From the NCBI GenBank assembly GCA_037414955.1, contig JBBEWH010000180.1, forward strand, positions 25,283 to 89,282: DNA of 64,000 bases, read 5' to 3'. Shown piece after piece: positions 29,517 to 36,604 of the stretch (the first letter of the stretch is position 1; each line of letters begins with the position of its first letter). Under the pieces are notes generated by a model. The model did no database searches and was not told where the DNA came from. It saw only the letters and a program-made list of their open reading frames with translations. The DNA is from Phytohabitans sp037414955. GTDB taxonomy: Bacteria > Actinomycetota > Actinomycetes > Mycobacteriales > Micromonosporaceae. Position numbers and translations under genes: made by a program.

Positions 29517-31261
29517 GAAAGTACGGTCGCGCGGTAGGTGGCGTCGGCCCGGACCAGGTCGGCGTGCCGGCCCTCGGCGGCCACCGCGCCGTCGGCCACG
29601 ACCACGACCCGGTCGGCCGCCGCGAGCAGCGCCGGGCTCGTGGTCACGACAATGGTGGTACGCCCGCGGCGCGCCTCGCGGATCCCGGTGGCGATGCGCG
29701 CCTCGGTGACGGCGTCGACGGCTGTGGTGGGGTCGTGCAGCACCAGGACCGGCGGCTCGGCGGCGAGCGCCCGTGCGAGCGCGACCCGCTGGCGCTGCCC
29801 GCCGGACAGCGACCGCCCGCGCTCGGCGAGCACGGTGTCCACACCGGACGGCAAACTTTCCGCCACCTCATCCGCCGCCGCCGCCTTCAGCGCAAGGAAG
29901 GAAACCGAATCGGAATTGGCGGTCGTCCGCCGTCGTTGGTCGCCAGGGCTCCTATCCGGATCGGAAGGTGACCCATCGTTTTCCGCATAGGAAGGGTCCC
30001 TTCCTAACACGTTCTCCGCGAGGGTGCCTTCGAAGAGGTCGGCGTCGTGGGCGGCCGGCAGGAGCACCGTCCGGACGGCGGCGGGGTCCATCGTGGACAA
30101 CGGGATGCCGTCGAGCGTCACCGTTCCCGCGGACGGGTCCTCGAGGCGGCCCAGGCACGCCACGAGCGCGGTCGCGGCGGCCGGGTCGGCGGCCACCACG
30201 CCGAGCAGCTCGCCGGGCGCGACCTCCAGACTCAGGTCACGCAGCGGGCCGTGGGTCACGCCGGTCGCCCGTACCCGACCCTCGATGGTGGACGGCGCGG
30301 CGCCGGTACCCGACGCGAGAGCGGGCGGCGCGGACAGCACGTCCGCGACCCGCGCCGCGGAGGCGCGGGCCTGGGCGAACTCGCCGTTGACCCAGGCGAA
30401 GAGCTGGAGCGGTCCGAGCAGGAAGAGCGCGAGGCCGACGGCGGCGACCAGGTCGCCGACGCTGATCGCGCCGCTGGTGGCGAGCCGGCCGCCGACCAGC
30501 GCGACCGCCGCGATGAACAGGCCGGTGAGCGCGAGGATCGCGCCGTCGTGCCAGGCCTGCGCGCGGGCCGCGTGCAGCGTCGCGGCGAGCGACGCCTGGC
30601 TGGTGCGCCGGTACCGCTCCTCGGCCGCCGCCTCGGCGCCGATGCCCTTGAGGACGCGCAGCCCGGCGACCAGGTCGGTGGCGACGCCGGACGCGTGCGC
30701 CGCGCGCTCCTGCTCGTTGGCACTGTGCCGTTCGAGGCGCTTGCCGAGCGCGTGCCCGGCCCACAACATCGGCGGGGCCGCGAGCAGCACGAGCAACCCG
30801 AGGGGTACCGACACGCGCAGCAGTGCGACGGCGCTCACCAGCAGCCCGGACAGGGCCGCCACGCTCGCCGGGAGCACCGTGTTGACCATGCCGACCCGGC
30901 GGGCGTCGCCGGTGGCGATGTTCGCCAGCGCGCCGGCGAGCCGGCCGGCCTCGGCGCCGCCGCGCGGAGCGAGGATGCGTCGGGTCAGGCCGAGCCGGAT
31001 GTCGTGGCCGGCCCGCTCCGACGCCCGCGTGTAGGAGCGTTCGGCGAACCGGAAGCTCGTCGACAGGACGGCGAACACGACGGCCAGCACGGCGATCCAG
31101 CGCAGCAACTGGCCGGTGTCGCCGGTGGACACCGCCTCGTCGACGATCACGCCGATCAGCACCGGTACGAGGGCCTCGCCGGCCTGGTGGCCCGCGCCGA
31201 GCGCCGCGGCGGCGGCTACGTAGCGTCCCTGACCCGCGACCGCACGCCCGAGTACGCCCAC
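29513..31261 (-). CDS. ABC exporter half-transporter with degenerate nucleotide site (subunit 1 of pair)
   Basis: 582 residues from a GTG at 31259-31261 with AGGGGTGG upstream. Six membrane helices lie within residues about 15-290. The NBD is unusual. The Walker A position reads VVAADPAAATAL, with no GxxGxGK(S/T). The signature LSGGQRQRVALARAL is intact (about 484). Walker B reads VLVLHDPTTAVD, so the catalytic Glu is Pro. A family B palindrome plus flanking sequence adds about 40 residues (GRDPSYAENDGSPSDPDRSP onward, about 419-460) between the Q-loop region and the signature. Together with the next gene this gives one complete and one dead ATP site, as in known heterodimeric exporters. An iron box lies 27 bp upstream. 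Confidence 0.88.
   Translation of the reverse strand: MGVLGRAVAGQGRYVAAAAALGAGHQAGEALVPVLIGVIVDEAVSTGDTGQLLRWIAVLAVVFAVLSTSFRFAERSYTRASERAGHDIRLGLTRRILAPRGGAEAGRLAGALANIATGDARRVGMVNTVLPASVAALSGLLVSAVALLRVSVPLGLLVLLAAPPMLWAGHALGKRLERHSANEQERAAHASGVATDLVAGLRVLKGIGAEAAAEERYRRTSQASLAATLHAARAQAWHDGAILALTGLFIAAVALVGGRLATSGAISVGDLVAAVGLALFLLGPLQLFAWVNGEFAQARASAARVADVLSAPPALASGTGAAPSTIEGRVRATGVTHGPLRDLSLEVAPGELLGVVAADPAAATALVACLGRLEDPSAGTVTLDGIPLSTMDPAAVRTVLLPAAHDADLFEGTLAENVLGRDPSYAENDGSPSDPDRSPGDQRRRTTANSDSVSFLALKAAAADEVAESLPSGVDTVLAERGRSLSGGQRQRVALARALAAEPPVLVLHDPTTAVDAVTEARIATGIREARRGRTTIVVTTSPALLAAADRVVVVADGAVAAEGRHADLVRADATYRATVLS
29963..30004. repeat. Palindrome family B, in frame inside ABC exporter gene
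   Basis: GGAAGGGTCCCTTCC (right) preceded by CATCGTTTTCCGCATA and a diverged left half GGAAGGTGACC. On the coding (minus) strand it reads GRDPSYAENDGSPS, the same frame and peptide type as the NRPS copies. Confidence 0.88.
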
Positions 31262-31287
31262 GTCACCACCCCTGCTGTCGACTTCGG

Positions 31288-31306
31288 TAAGGCCAGGCTA
31301 ATCTAA
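31288..31306. promoter_or_regulatory. Iron box in ABC exporter / FecCD divergent promoter
   Basis: TAAGGCCAGGCTAATCTAA matches the iron-box consensus at most positions. It is placed between the divergent ABC exporter (start 31261) and permease (start 31396) genes, so both should be repressed when iron is sufficient. Confidence 0.85.
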
Positions 31307-31395
31307 CCGCACCGGTCCACCGCACCGGATGGGCAGGGCGAGGTATCTCACGGCGGCCGGTGGGCGGCGGCGCCGGGCAGGCGAGGGGAGTGGCG

Positions 31396-32388
31396 ATGGC
31401 GGGACGGGCGGCGGGCTTGCTCGCGGCCGTCGGCGTGCTCGTCCTCATGGCGCTGGTGAGCGTCTGGCTCGGCTCGAAGGAGATCGCGTTCGCCGCCGTG
31501 TGGCAGGTGCTGTGGCACGACGACGGCAGCCGCGACGCCGCGATCATCCACTCGTTGCGCATCCCGCGCACCGCGCTCGCGATCCTCGTCGGGGCCGCGC
31601 TCGGCCTCGCGGGCGCGCTCATGCAGTCCGTCACCCGCAACCCGCTCGCCGACCCCGGCCTGCTGGGCGTGGGCGTCGGCGCCGCGGCCGCGGTGGCGAT
31701 CGGGATCGCCTATCTCGGCGTGACCAGCGTGCTCGGGTACGTGTGGTTCGCGTTCGCCGGCGCGGCGGCGGCCACCGTCATGGTGTACGCGATCGGCGCC
31801 AGTGGACGGTCCGCCGCCACCCCGGAACGGCTGGTGCTCGCCGGCTCGGCGGTCAGCGCGGCGCTCGGCGCGGTCACCTACGCGGTGCTGCTGCTCGACC
31901 CGGTGGCGTTCAACCAGTTCCGGTACTGGGTGGTCGGCTCGCTGGCCGGCCGCCGGGCCGACGTCGTCTGGCAGGTGCTGCCGTTCATCGCCGTCGGCAT
32001 CGTGCTGACGCTCGCCCTGGCCCGGTCGCTCAACGCCCTGGCGCTCGGCGACGACACCGGGCGCGCGCTGGGCGCGCACGTCGGGCGTACCCGGGTGCTG
32101 GCCGCGATCGCGGTCACCCTGCTGTGCGGCGCCGCCACCGCGGCGGCCGGGCCGATCGGGTTCCTGGGGCTCGCCGTGCCGCACGTCGCCCGCCTGCTGG
32201 TCGGGCCGGACCAGCGCTGGGTACTGCCGTACTCGGCGGTGCTCGCGCCGATCCTGCTGCTCGGCGCCGACGTCATCGGCCGCATCCTCATCGCGCCCGC
32301 CGAACTCCAGGTCGGCGTGGTCACCGCGTTCCTGGGCGCGCCGGTCTTCATCGCCCTCGTCCGCCGTCGAAAGCTGGCCCGGTTGTGA
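31396..32388 (+). CDS. FecCD-family siderophore ABC permease, first subunit
   Basis: 330 residues; ATG at 31396 after GAGGGGAGTGGCG (GTG at 31390 is too close to the ribosome site). A multi-helix BtuC/FecCD permease with the hallmark segments RIPRTALAILVGAALGLAGA, LMQSVTRNPLADPGLLGVGVG and GPIGFLGLAVPHVARLL. The last is the cytoplasmic coupling region that contacts the ATPase. It imports ferric siderophore with the lipoprotein at 11.8 kb and the second permease, whose GTG overlaps this stop (GTGA). An iron box lies upstream. No FecE-type ATPase gene is found in the window, so the partner must be encoded elsewhere. Confidence 0.92.
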   Translation: MAGRAAGLLAAVGVLVLMALVSVWLGSKEIAFAAVWQVLWHDDGSRDAAIIHSLRIPRTALAILVGAALGLAGALMQSVTRNPLADPGLLGVGVGAAAAVAIGIAYLGVTSVLGYVWFAFAGAAAATVMVYAIGASGRSAATPERLVLAGSAVSAALGAVTYAVLLLDPVAFNQFRYWVVGSLAGRRADVVWQVLPFIAVGIVLTLALARSLNALALGDDTGRALGAHVGRTRVLAAIAVTLLCGAATAAAGPIGFLGLAVPHVARLLVGPDQRWVLPYSAVLAPILLLGADVIGRILIAPAELQVGVVTAFLGAPVFIALVRRRKLARL

Positions 32389-33413
32389 CTGTTCTACGGT
32401 TGGGCGGCGACCGGCTGTCGGTGCGGGTACCCGGCCGGCCGGTCACGGTGTGCGCGGTGCTGGCGGCGGCGACGCTCGCCGTCGGCGCGGTCACCATGTC
32501 CACAGGGGACTATCCGGTGCCGCTGCCGGACGTGCTGCGCACCCTGGTGGGGCAGGGCCCGCCGGGCACCGACTTCATCGTGCTGACCCTGCGGTTGCCC
32601 CGGCTGCTGGCCGCGCTGCTCATCGGCGCCGCGCTCGGCGTGAGCGGCGGCATCCTGCAGCGGCTGTCCGGCAACCCGCTCGGCAGCCCCGACGTCATCG
32701 GCTTCACCAACGGCGCGGCCAGCGGGGCGATCCTCGTCATCCTGCTGTGGGGCAACGGCATGTACCAGGTCGCGGCCGGCGCGGTGATCGGCGGCCTCGC
32801 CACCCTCACGCTCGTCTACACGCTGGCCTTCCGCGGTGGCGTCGCCGGCATCCGCCTCATCCTCATCGGCATCGGGATGAGCGCGATGTTCCTGGCGCTC
32901 AACAACTATCTCATCGCGACGGCCAGCCTGGACGCGGCGATGTCCGCGCAGACCTGGCTGATCGGCACGCTCAACGGGCGCCGCTGGGAGCACGTCCGCC
33001 CGGTCCTGCTCGCCGTGGGTGTGCTCCTGCCGCTGGCATTCTACTATGGACGCCGGCTGGCGATGCTGGAGATGGGCGACGACACGGCCAAGGCGCTCGG
33101 CGTGCCCGTGGAGCGCACCAAACTGGTGCTGGTCGTGGTCAGCGTGGCACTGGTGGCCGTCGCCACCGCCGTGGCCGGCCCCATCAGCTTCGTGGCGCTG
33201 GCCGCGCCTCAGCTGGCCCGCCGCCTGACCCGCTCCGCCGGCCCGGGCCTGATGCCCGCCGCCCTGATGGGCGCCCTCCTGCTCTCGGCGAGCGACCTGG
33301 CGACGCAGCGCCTCTTCGCGCCCACCCCGCTGCCGGTGGGCCTGGCGACCGCCGCGATCGGCGGCGCCTATCTGGCCTGGCTGCTGATCGCCCGCGCTTC
33401 GTCGTCGCGCTGA
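32385..33413 (+). CDS. FecCD-family siderophore ABC permease, second subunit
   Basis: 342 residues from a GTG at 32385 that overlaps the stop of the first permease, so the two are translationally coupled. It has RLPRLLAALLIGAALGVSGG, LQRLSGNPLGSPDVIGFTNG and GPISFVALAAPQLARRL, the same landmarks as its partner. In these importers the two permeases form the heterodimeric channel for the Fe(III)-siderophore. About nine to ten membrane helices are predicted. It is the last gene of the siderophore locus; a long repeat island follows, with no ATPase gene. Confidence 0.92.
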   Translation: MTVLRLGGDRLSVRVPGRPVTVCAVLAAATLAVGAVTMSTGDYPVPLPDVLRTLVGQGPPGTDFIVLTLRLPRLLAALLIGAALGVSGGILQRLSGNPLGSPDVIGFTNGAASGAILVILLWGNGMYQVAAGAVIGGLATLTLVYTLAFRGGVAGIRLILIGIGMSAMFLALNNYLIATASLDAAMSAQTWLIGTLNGRRWEHVRPVLLAVGVLLPLAFYYGRRLAMLEMGDDTAKALGVPVERTKLVLVVVSVALVAVATAVAGPISFVALAAPQLARRLTRSAGPGLMPAALMGALLLSASDLATQRLFAPTPLPVGLATAAIGGAYLAWLLIARASSSR

Positions 33414-33482
33414 CCAACGAACGCTCCCCGCCCGATCGCGCTTTTTCGCGCCCCTCAGCTGATCTCGCGCTCACCGCGCCCA

Positions 33483-33668
33483 CGTGCTTCGCGCCCATGT
33501 GCTTCGCGCCCATGTGCTTCGCGGCCCTGCGCTTCGCGCCCCTGCGCTTCGCGCCCCTGCGCTTCGCGCCCCTGCGCTTCGCGCCCCTGCGCTTCGCGCC
33601 CCTGCGCTTCGCGCCCCTGCGCTTCGCGCCCCTGCGCTTCGCGCCCCTGCGCTTCGCGCCCCTGCGCT
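33483..33668 (+). repeat. 15-bp minisatellite, about 12 units
   Basis: Unit GCGCCCCTGCGCTTC, with the first few copies diverged (GCGCCCATGTGCTTC). It lies outside genes directly after the permease operon. It creates long open frames in several phases, but these are a by-product of the 15-bp period (LRFAP repeats) and have no start context. Confidence 0.95.
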
Positions 33669-33791
33669 CTGCTCACCGCTCGTCGGTCCTGTGCTTGTCG
33701 CGTCTGCCGGCGCCGATCAAGGAGTCTGGGCGCCTCGGGTCGCCCGCAGATGGGCGAAGGTCGCAGCGACGTGGGCCAACCGATGACTCGC

Positions 33792-33858
33792 CTTGATCGT
33801 TGTCCCAAAAACCACGCGACACGCCGTGCTGGAGGTGGTTTTTGGGACAACGATCAAG
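33792..33858. repeat. Perfect 24-bp inverted repeat (type D)
   Basis: Left arm starts CTTGATCGTTGTCCCAAAAA and ends CCAC; the right arm is its exact reverse complement; 19-bp loop. It lies in a gene-free island and could form a strong hairpin on either strand. Confidence 0.95.
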
Positions 33859-33877
33859 ACCCGTCGGGCCCGCTCCG

Positions 33878-33957
33878 CAAGATCAACACAACTCTTCAAC
33901 AGTTGGGGTGTCCTTCGACTCAGACACCCCAACTGTTGAAGAGTTGTGTTGATCTTG
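33878..33957. repeat. Perfect 35-bp inverted repeat (type E)
   Basis: The left arm opens CAAGATCAACACAACTCTTC and runs to 33912. The right arm (33923-33957) is its exact reverse complement around a 10-bp loop CTTCGACTCA. It is the longest perfect stem in the window and is lower in GC than its surroundings. It ends about 45 bp from the 3' end of the anti-sigma gene. Confidence 0.95.
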
Positions 33958-34003
33958 CTTCAGTCCTCGGTCCAAGACCAGCCATGTGCCCGGGAGTGAG
34001 GGG

Positions 34004-35095
34004 TCAGTCGGTGGGGATGGATAGGAGGAGGAGATTGTTGTCGTCGTGGATGTTGACGCGCGCGATGTCGTCCGGGTGCGACGCGGACTCGCCCTGGGCT
34101 ACGACGGTGTCGTCGTCGAGCGATAGGTGCCACCCGGCGATCTGGGTGGTCGTGCCGGCGACGGTGGTGACGGTGATCGTGCCGTCGCGGGCGCCGGAGA
34201 CCTCGGACAGCGTCACGGTCACCTTCGCACCGTCGGTGCCGGGGGTGATCTCCACGGTGGCGGTGGTGCCCGTCTGCGGGTCCCGGGCCTCGTACTGCTG
34301 TGGAGCCGGCAGGGCACCGGAGTTCGCCGGGCCGGCGTCCAGTGTGTTCGGCCGCTCGCTGTCCGTGGTGGGAGGCGCCGTCGTGGGGTCGGGTGACGGC
34401 TCGGTGGGCGGCGTGGCCGCGCGATGTGGTGGTACCTGGGCGGCGCCCGGTGACGGCGATGGGGACGGGGACGCGGGCGGCGGTGTGGCCGCGGCGCGGT
34501 CCGCGGGCATCGGGTCCACGATGGACGCTGGCGACCGGTCCGTGGCCGTCGGTGGAGCGTCTACACTGGACCGTGCGGAGAACGTCACGAAGCCCAGCAT
34601 CGAGACCACCGTGACCACCGCGGCGGCGAGCACGAAACGGCGTAACGGGAGGGCCGAGCGGCTGGCGCCCGGCCCGGTGGCGTGCCCCCTCGATGCCCGC
34701 CACGGGCGCCCGGAAGAGGAGCGCCCGCTGGCGACGCCACGCCCGCCGGTTCCCATGTGGCCGGTGGCGCCGATATCCCCGCGGGACCCGGGACGGTTGG
34801 GGGGCAGGAGCCGGCTGGCGGGGCGGGGCGGGGAGATCACGCGCACCGGGTGTGGTGGGTGCCGGCCCGGCGGCGGGTCGGTGGCCGCCAGGAGGCTGTC
34901 CGCGTCGACGGCCTCCAGCAGTTCGATCAGCGGCGCCAGGCTCCGCACGGCACGGGTGCAGCGGGGACAGTCCCGTAAGTGCCGTTCGTACCGGGCGCGC
35001 TCGTCCGGTTCCAGCAAACCCAGCGCGTAGGCGCCGGCGTCCGGGTGGACGCACGGCGGCTCCGGGCGGGTGCCGGGGCCGGGTGGTTCAAGCAT
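34004..35095 (-). CDS. Zinc-finger anti-sigma factor with membrane anchor
   Basis: 363 residues; ATG at 35093-35095 overlapping the end of the sigma gene by 8 bp. The N-terminus carries the anti-sigma zinc motif H-x3-C-x2-C (H39, C43, C46; HLRDCPRC). A basic Pro-rich linker follows, then one membrane helix (about 154-172, FVLAAAVVTVVSMLGFVTF). The extracytoplasmic part is long and Pro/Thr/Ser-rich (about 175-260), with a C-terminal beta-rich domain (about 265-363: TATVEITPGTDGAKVTVTLS). By family, it would hold the partner ECF sigma factor at the membrane and release it on an envelope signal. The C-terminal domain may be the sensor. It is the second gene of a two-gene operon. Confidence 0.85.
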   Translation of the reverse strand: MLEPPGPGTRPEPPCVHPDAGAYALGLLEPDERARYERHLRDCPRCTRAVRSLAPLIELLEAVDADSLLAATDPPPGRHPPHPVRVISPPRPASRLLPPNRPGSRGDIGATGHMGTGGRGVASGRSSSGRPWRASRGHATGPGASRSALPLRRFVLAAAVVTVVSMLGFVTFSARSSVDAPPTATDRSPASIVDPMPADRAAATPPPASPSPSPSPGAAQVPPHRAATPPTEPSPDPTTAPPTTDSERPNTLDAGPANSGALPAPQQYEARDPQTGTTATVEITPGTDGAKVTVTLSEVSGARDGTITVTTVAGTTTQIAGWHLSLDDDTVVAQGESASHPDDIARVNIHDDNNLLLLSIPTD

Positions 35096-36239
35096 TGTCG
35101 CTCCCCGCTCCGAGCAGGATTTTTTGCAGTGCCCGGAGCGCGAAGAACAGCCGCCATTTCACCGTCTCCGGGGGCAGGCCCAGCTCCTCGGCGACGTCCC
35201 GCACGCCCCGGCCGCGGAAGTACGCCTCGATCAGGATCTGCCGGTCCGGCCGCTGGAGCGCGCGCAGCCCGTCGAGCACCATCATGCGCTGCAGCGCCTG
35301 GCCGACGTCGTCGCCGATCTCGACCACCGGGTCCCGGTCGCGGGCGGGCGACCGGACCGCCGCCCGGGCCCCCGCCCGCACCGACTCCGGCTCGATACTG
35401 CGATCGATACCGCGATCGACGTCCCGCTCGAAACCGCGATCGAGACCGCGACTCAAGTCCCGCTGGAGACCGCGCTCGAAGTCCCGCTCCACACCCCGGT
35501 CGAGATCCCGATCCACACCACGGTCGAAGTCCCGCTCGATACCGCGGTCGAAGCCCCGTTCGGCATCGCGCTCGACCTCCCGGTCGACGAACTGCCGGTC
35601 GACGAACTCCCGCTCGACGTCGCCGTCGAAGGCGCCGCCGTCGAAGCTGCGGCCGTCGACCGCGCCGCCGTCGAAGTCGCGGCCGTGCAAGTCGCGGCCG
35701 TGCAAGTCGTGGCCGTCGAAGTCGCGTTCCCGTCCGACGTCGTGGCCGTCGAAGTCGCGTTCCCGTCCGACGTCGCGGCCGTCGAAGGCGCGCTCGCGGT
35801 CGGCGTCGCGGTCGCGGGGGAGACTCTGGTCGTAGCTGGTCATGTCGCGCAGGATGCGCCGGGCCAGGCCCACCAGCCACGGCCGCAGCGACGTCGCGGC
35901 GACGTCGATGGACTCCACGTCCCGCCACGCCGAGAGCAGCGTTTCGCGGACCACGTCCTCGGCCAGCCGCCGGTCGCCGTCCGTCATCTCCAGAATGATC
36001 ATCAGGAGTGGCTCGGCGTGCTGGTCGTACAGGTTGCGGAGGAGCCCGCCCTCCGCCCGGTGGATGCCGGTGCGGTTGCTCGGCGGGTCGTAGGGCTCGT
36101 GCGGCTCGTATGCCTCGTACTCGTCGTACGGCCGTTCCCGTGGCGCGGTGCCGCGATGGTGGCGGCCGCGCGGTGCCAACATCGGCACCATCGACCGGCG
36201 CCACCACGGTTCGCGTGTCCTGCTGACGGCGATCGCCAT
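35088..36239 (-). CDS. ECF sigma factor with a ~170-residue Arg/Asp repeat insert between sigma2 and sigma4
   Basis: 383 residues from the ATG at 36237-36239 (GAGGGC upstream); a GTG 32 codons earlier is possible. The sigma2 region (LYDQHAEPLLMIILEMTDGD, AEDVVRETLLSAWRD, SLRPWLVGLARRILRDM) spans about 55-130. The sigma4 region (LRALQRPDRQILIEAYFRGR, VRDVAEELGLPPETVKWRLF) spans about 315-375. Between them, where ECF factors have a short linker, lies a low-complexity insert (about 131-303) built of repeats such as DRGVDRDL, DRGVERDF, ERGLQRDL and VGRERDFDGHD. It is an 8-residue, mixed-charge pattern. The protein is therefore about twice the normal length. It is cotranscribed with the anti-sigma gene. 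Confidence 0.85.
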   Translation of the reverse strand: MAIAVSRTREPWWRRSMVPMLAPRGRHHRGTAPRERPYDEYEAYEPHEPYDPPSNRTGIHRAEGGLLRNLYDQHAEPLLMIILEMTDGDRRLAEDVVRETLLSAWRDVESIDVAATSLRPWLVGLARRILRDMTSYDQSLPRDRDADRERAFDGRDVGRERDFDGHDVGRERDFDGHDLHGRDLHGRDFDGGAVDGRSFDGGAFDGDVEREFVDRQFVDREVERDAERGFDRGIERDFDRGVDRDLDRGVERDFERGLQRDLSRGLDRGFERDVDRGIDRSIEPESVRAGARAAVRSPARDRDPVVEIGDDVGQALQRMMVLDGLRALQRPDRQILIEAYFRGRGVRDVAEELGLPPETVKWRLFFALRALQKILLGAGSDNA

Positions 36240-36507
36240 GACGATGCCCTCAGCTTCCGCGCCGGCTGACGCGGCAATGTTGATCGCCCACGCGAAGGGC
36301 ACCCGCACGAAGGCCACCCCCGCGAAGTGCGCCACCCACGCGGCTGTGTTCGCCCGCCACCCGACTTAGATCGTCACCCATGTACACGAGGTCCCCCAAC
36401 CGGCCGTGATCTGTCGGCCCGGGGTACGACCACTGATCCGCACTTGGATCAGCGCACAGGAAGAATTAAGGATCACTTAAACAAAACCGGGCAGTCGATC
36501 GATGACC

Positions 36508-36536
36508 TTGACGCCGCGTCGGGTCGGGGCTACGTT
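36508..36536 (+). promoter_or_regulatory. Predicted promoter of the DUF6230 gene
   Basis: TTGACG (36508-36513), 17-bp spacer, TACGTT (36531-36536), about 68 bp upstream of the ATG. The same layout (TTGACG-17-TACGGT) precedes the next gene at 37376. The rest of the 36240-36507 gap holds only the short divergent upstream region of the sigma gene; nothing else was seen. Confidence 0.55.
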
Positions 36537-36549
36537 GCGTCCAACTACA

Positions 36550-36573
36550 TCCAGAACTAGCCTCTTTTCTGGA
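36550..36573 (+). promoter_or_regulatory. Leader hairpin TCCAGAA...TTCTGGA
   Basis: 7-bp arms around CTAGCCTCTT, 14 bp after the -10 box and 31 bp before the ATG at 36605. The same arms occur in the leader of the following gene (37415-37438). Either an operator for a shared regulator or a 5' UTR stem. Confidence 0.5.
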
Positions 36574-36604
36574 TCCACCCCACGTCCTTGGGAGAGGAGC
36601 TCAG

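Noticed and set aside
33483..33668. Possible CRISPR array
   Set aside because: Units are directly adjacent with no spacers, and no cas genes are present.
33484..33786. Open frames through the 15-bp repeat (LRFAP-type repeats on one strand, AQGRE-type on the other)
   Set aside because: The 15-bp period is a multiple of three, so all phases stay open; no ribosome site, no domain, and the array is outside any operon.
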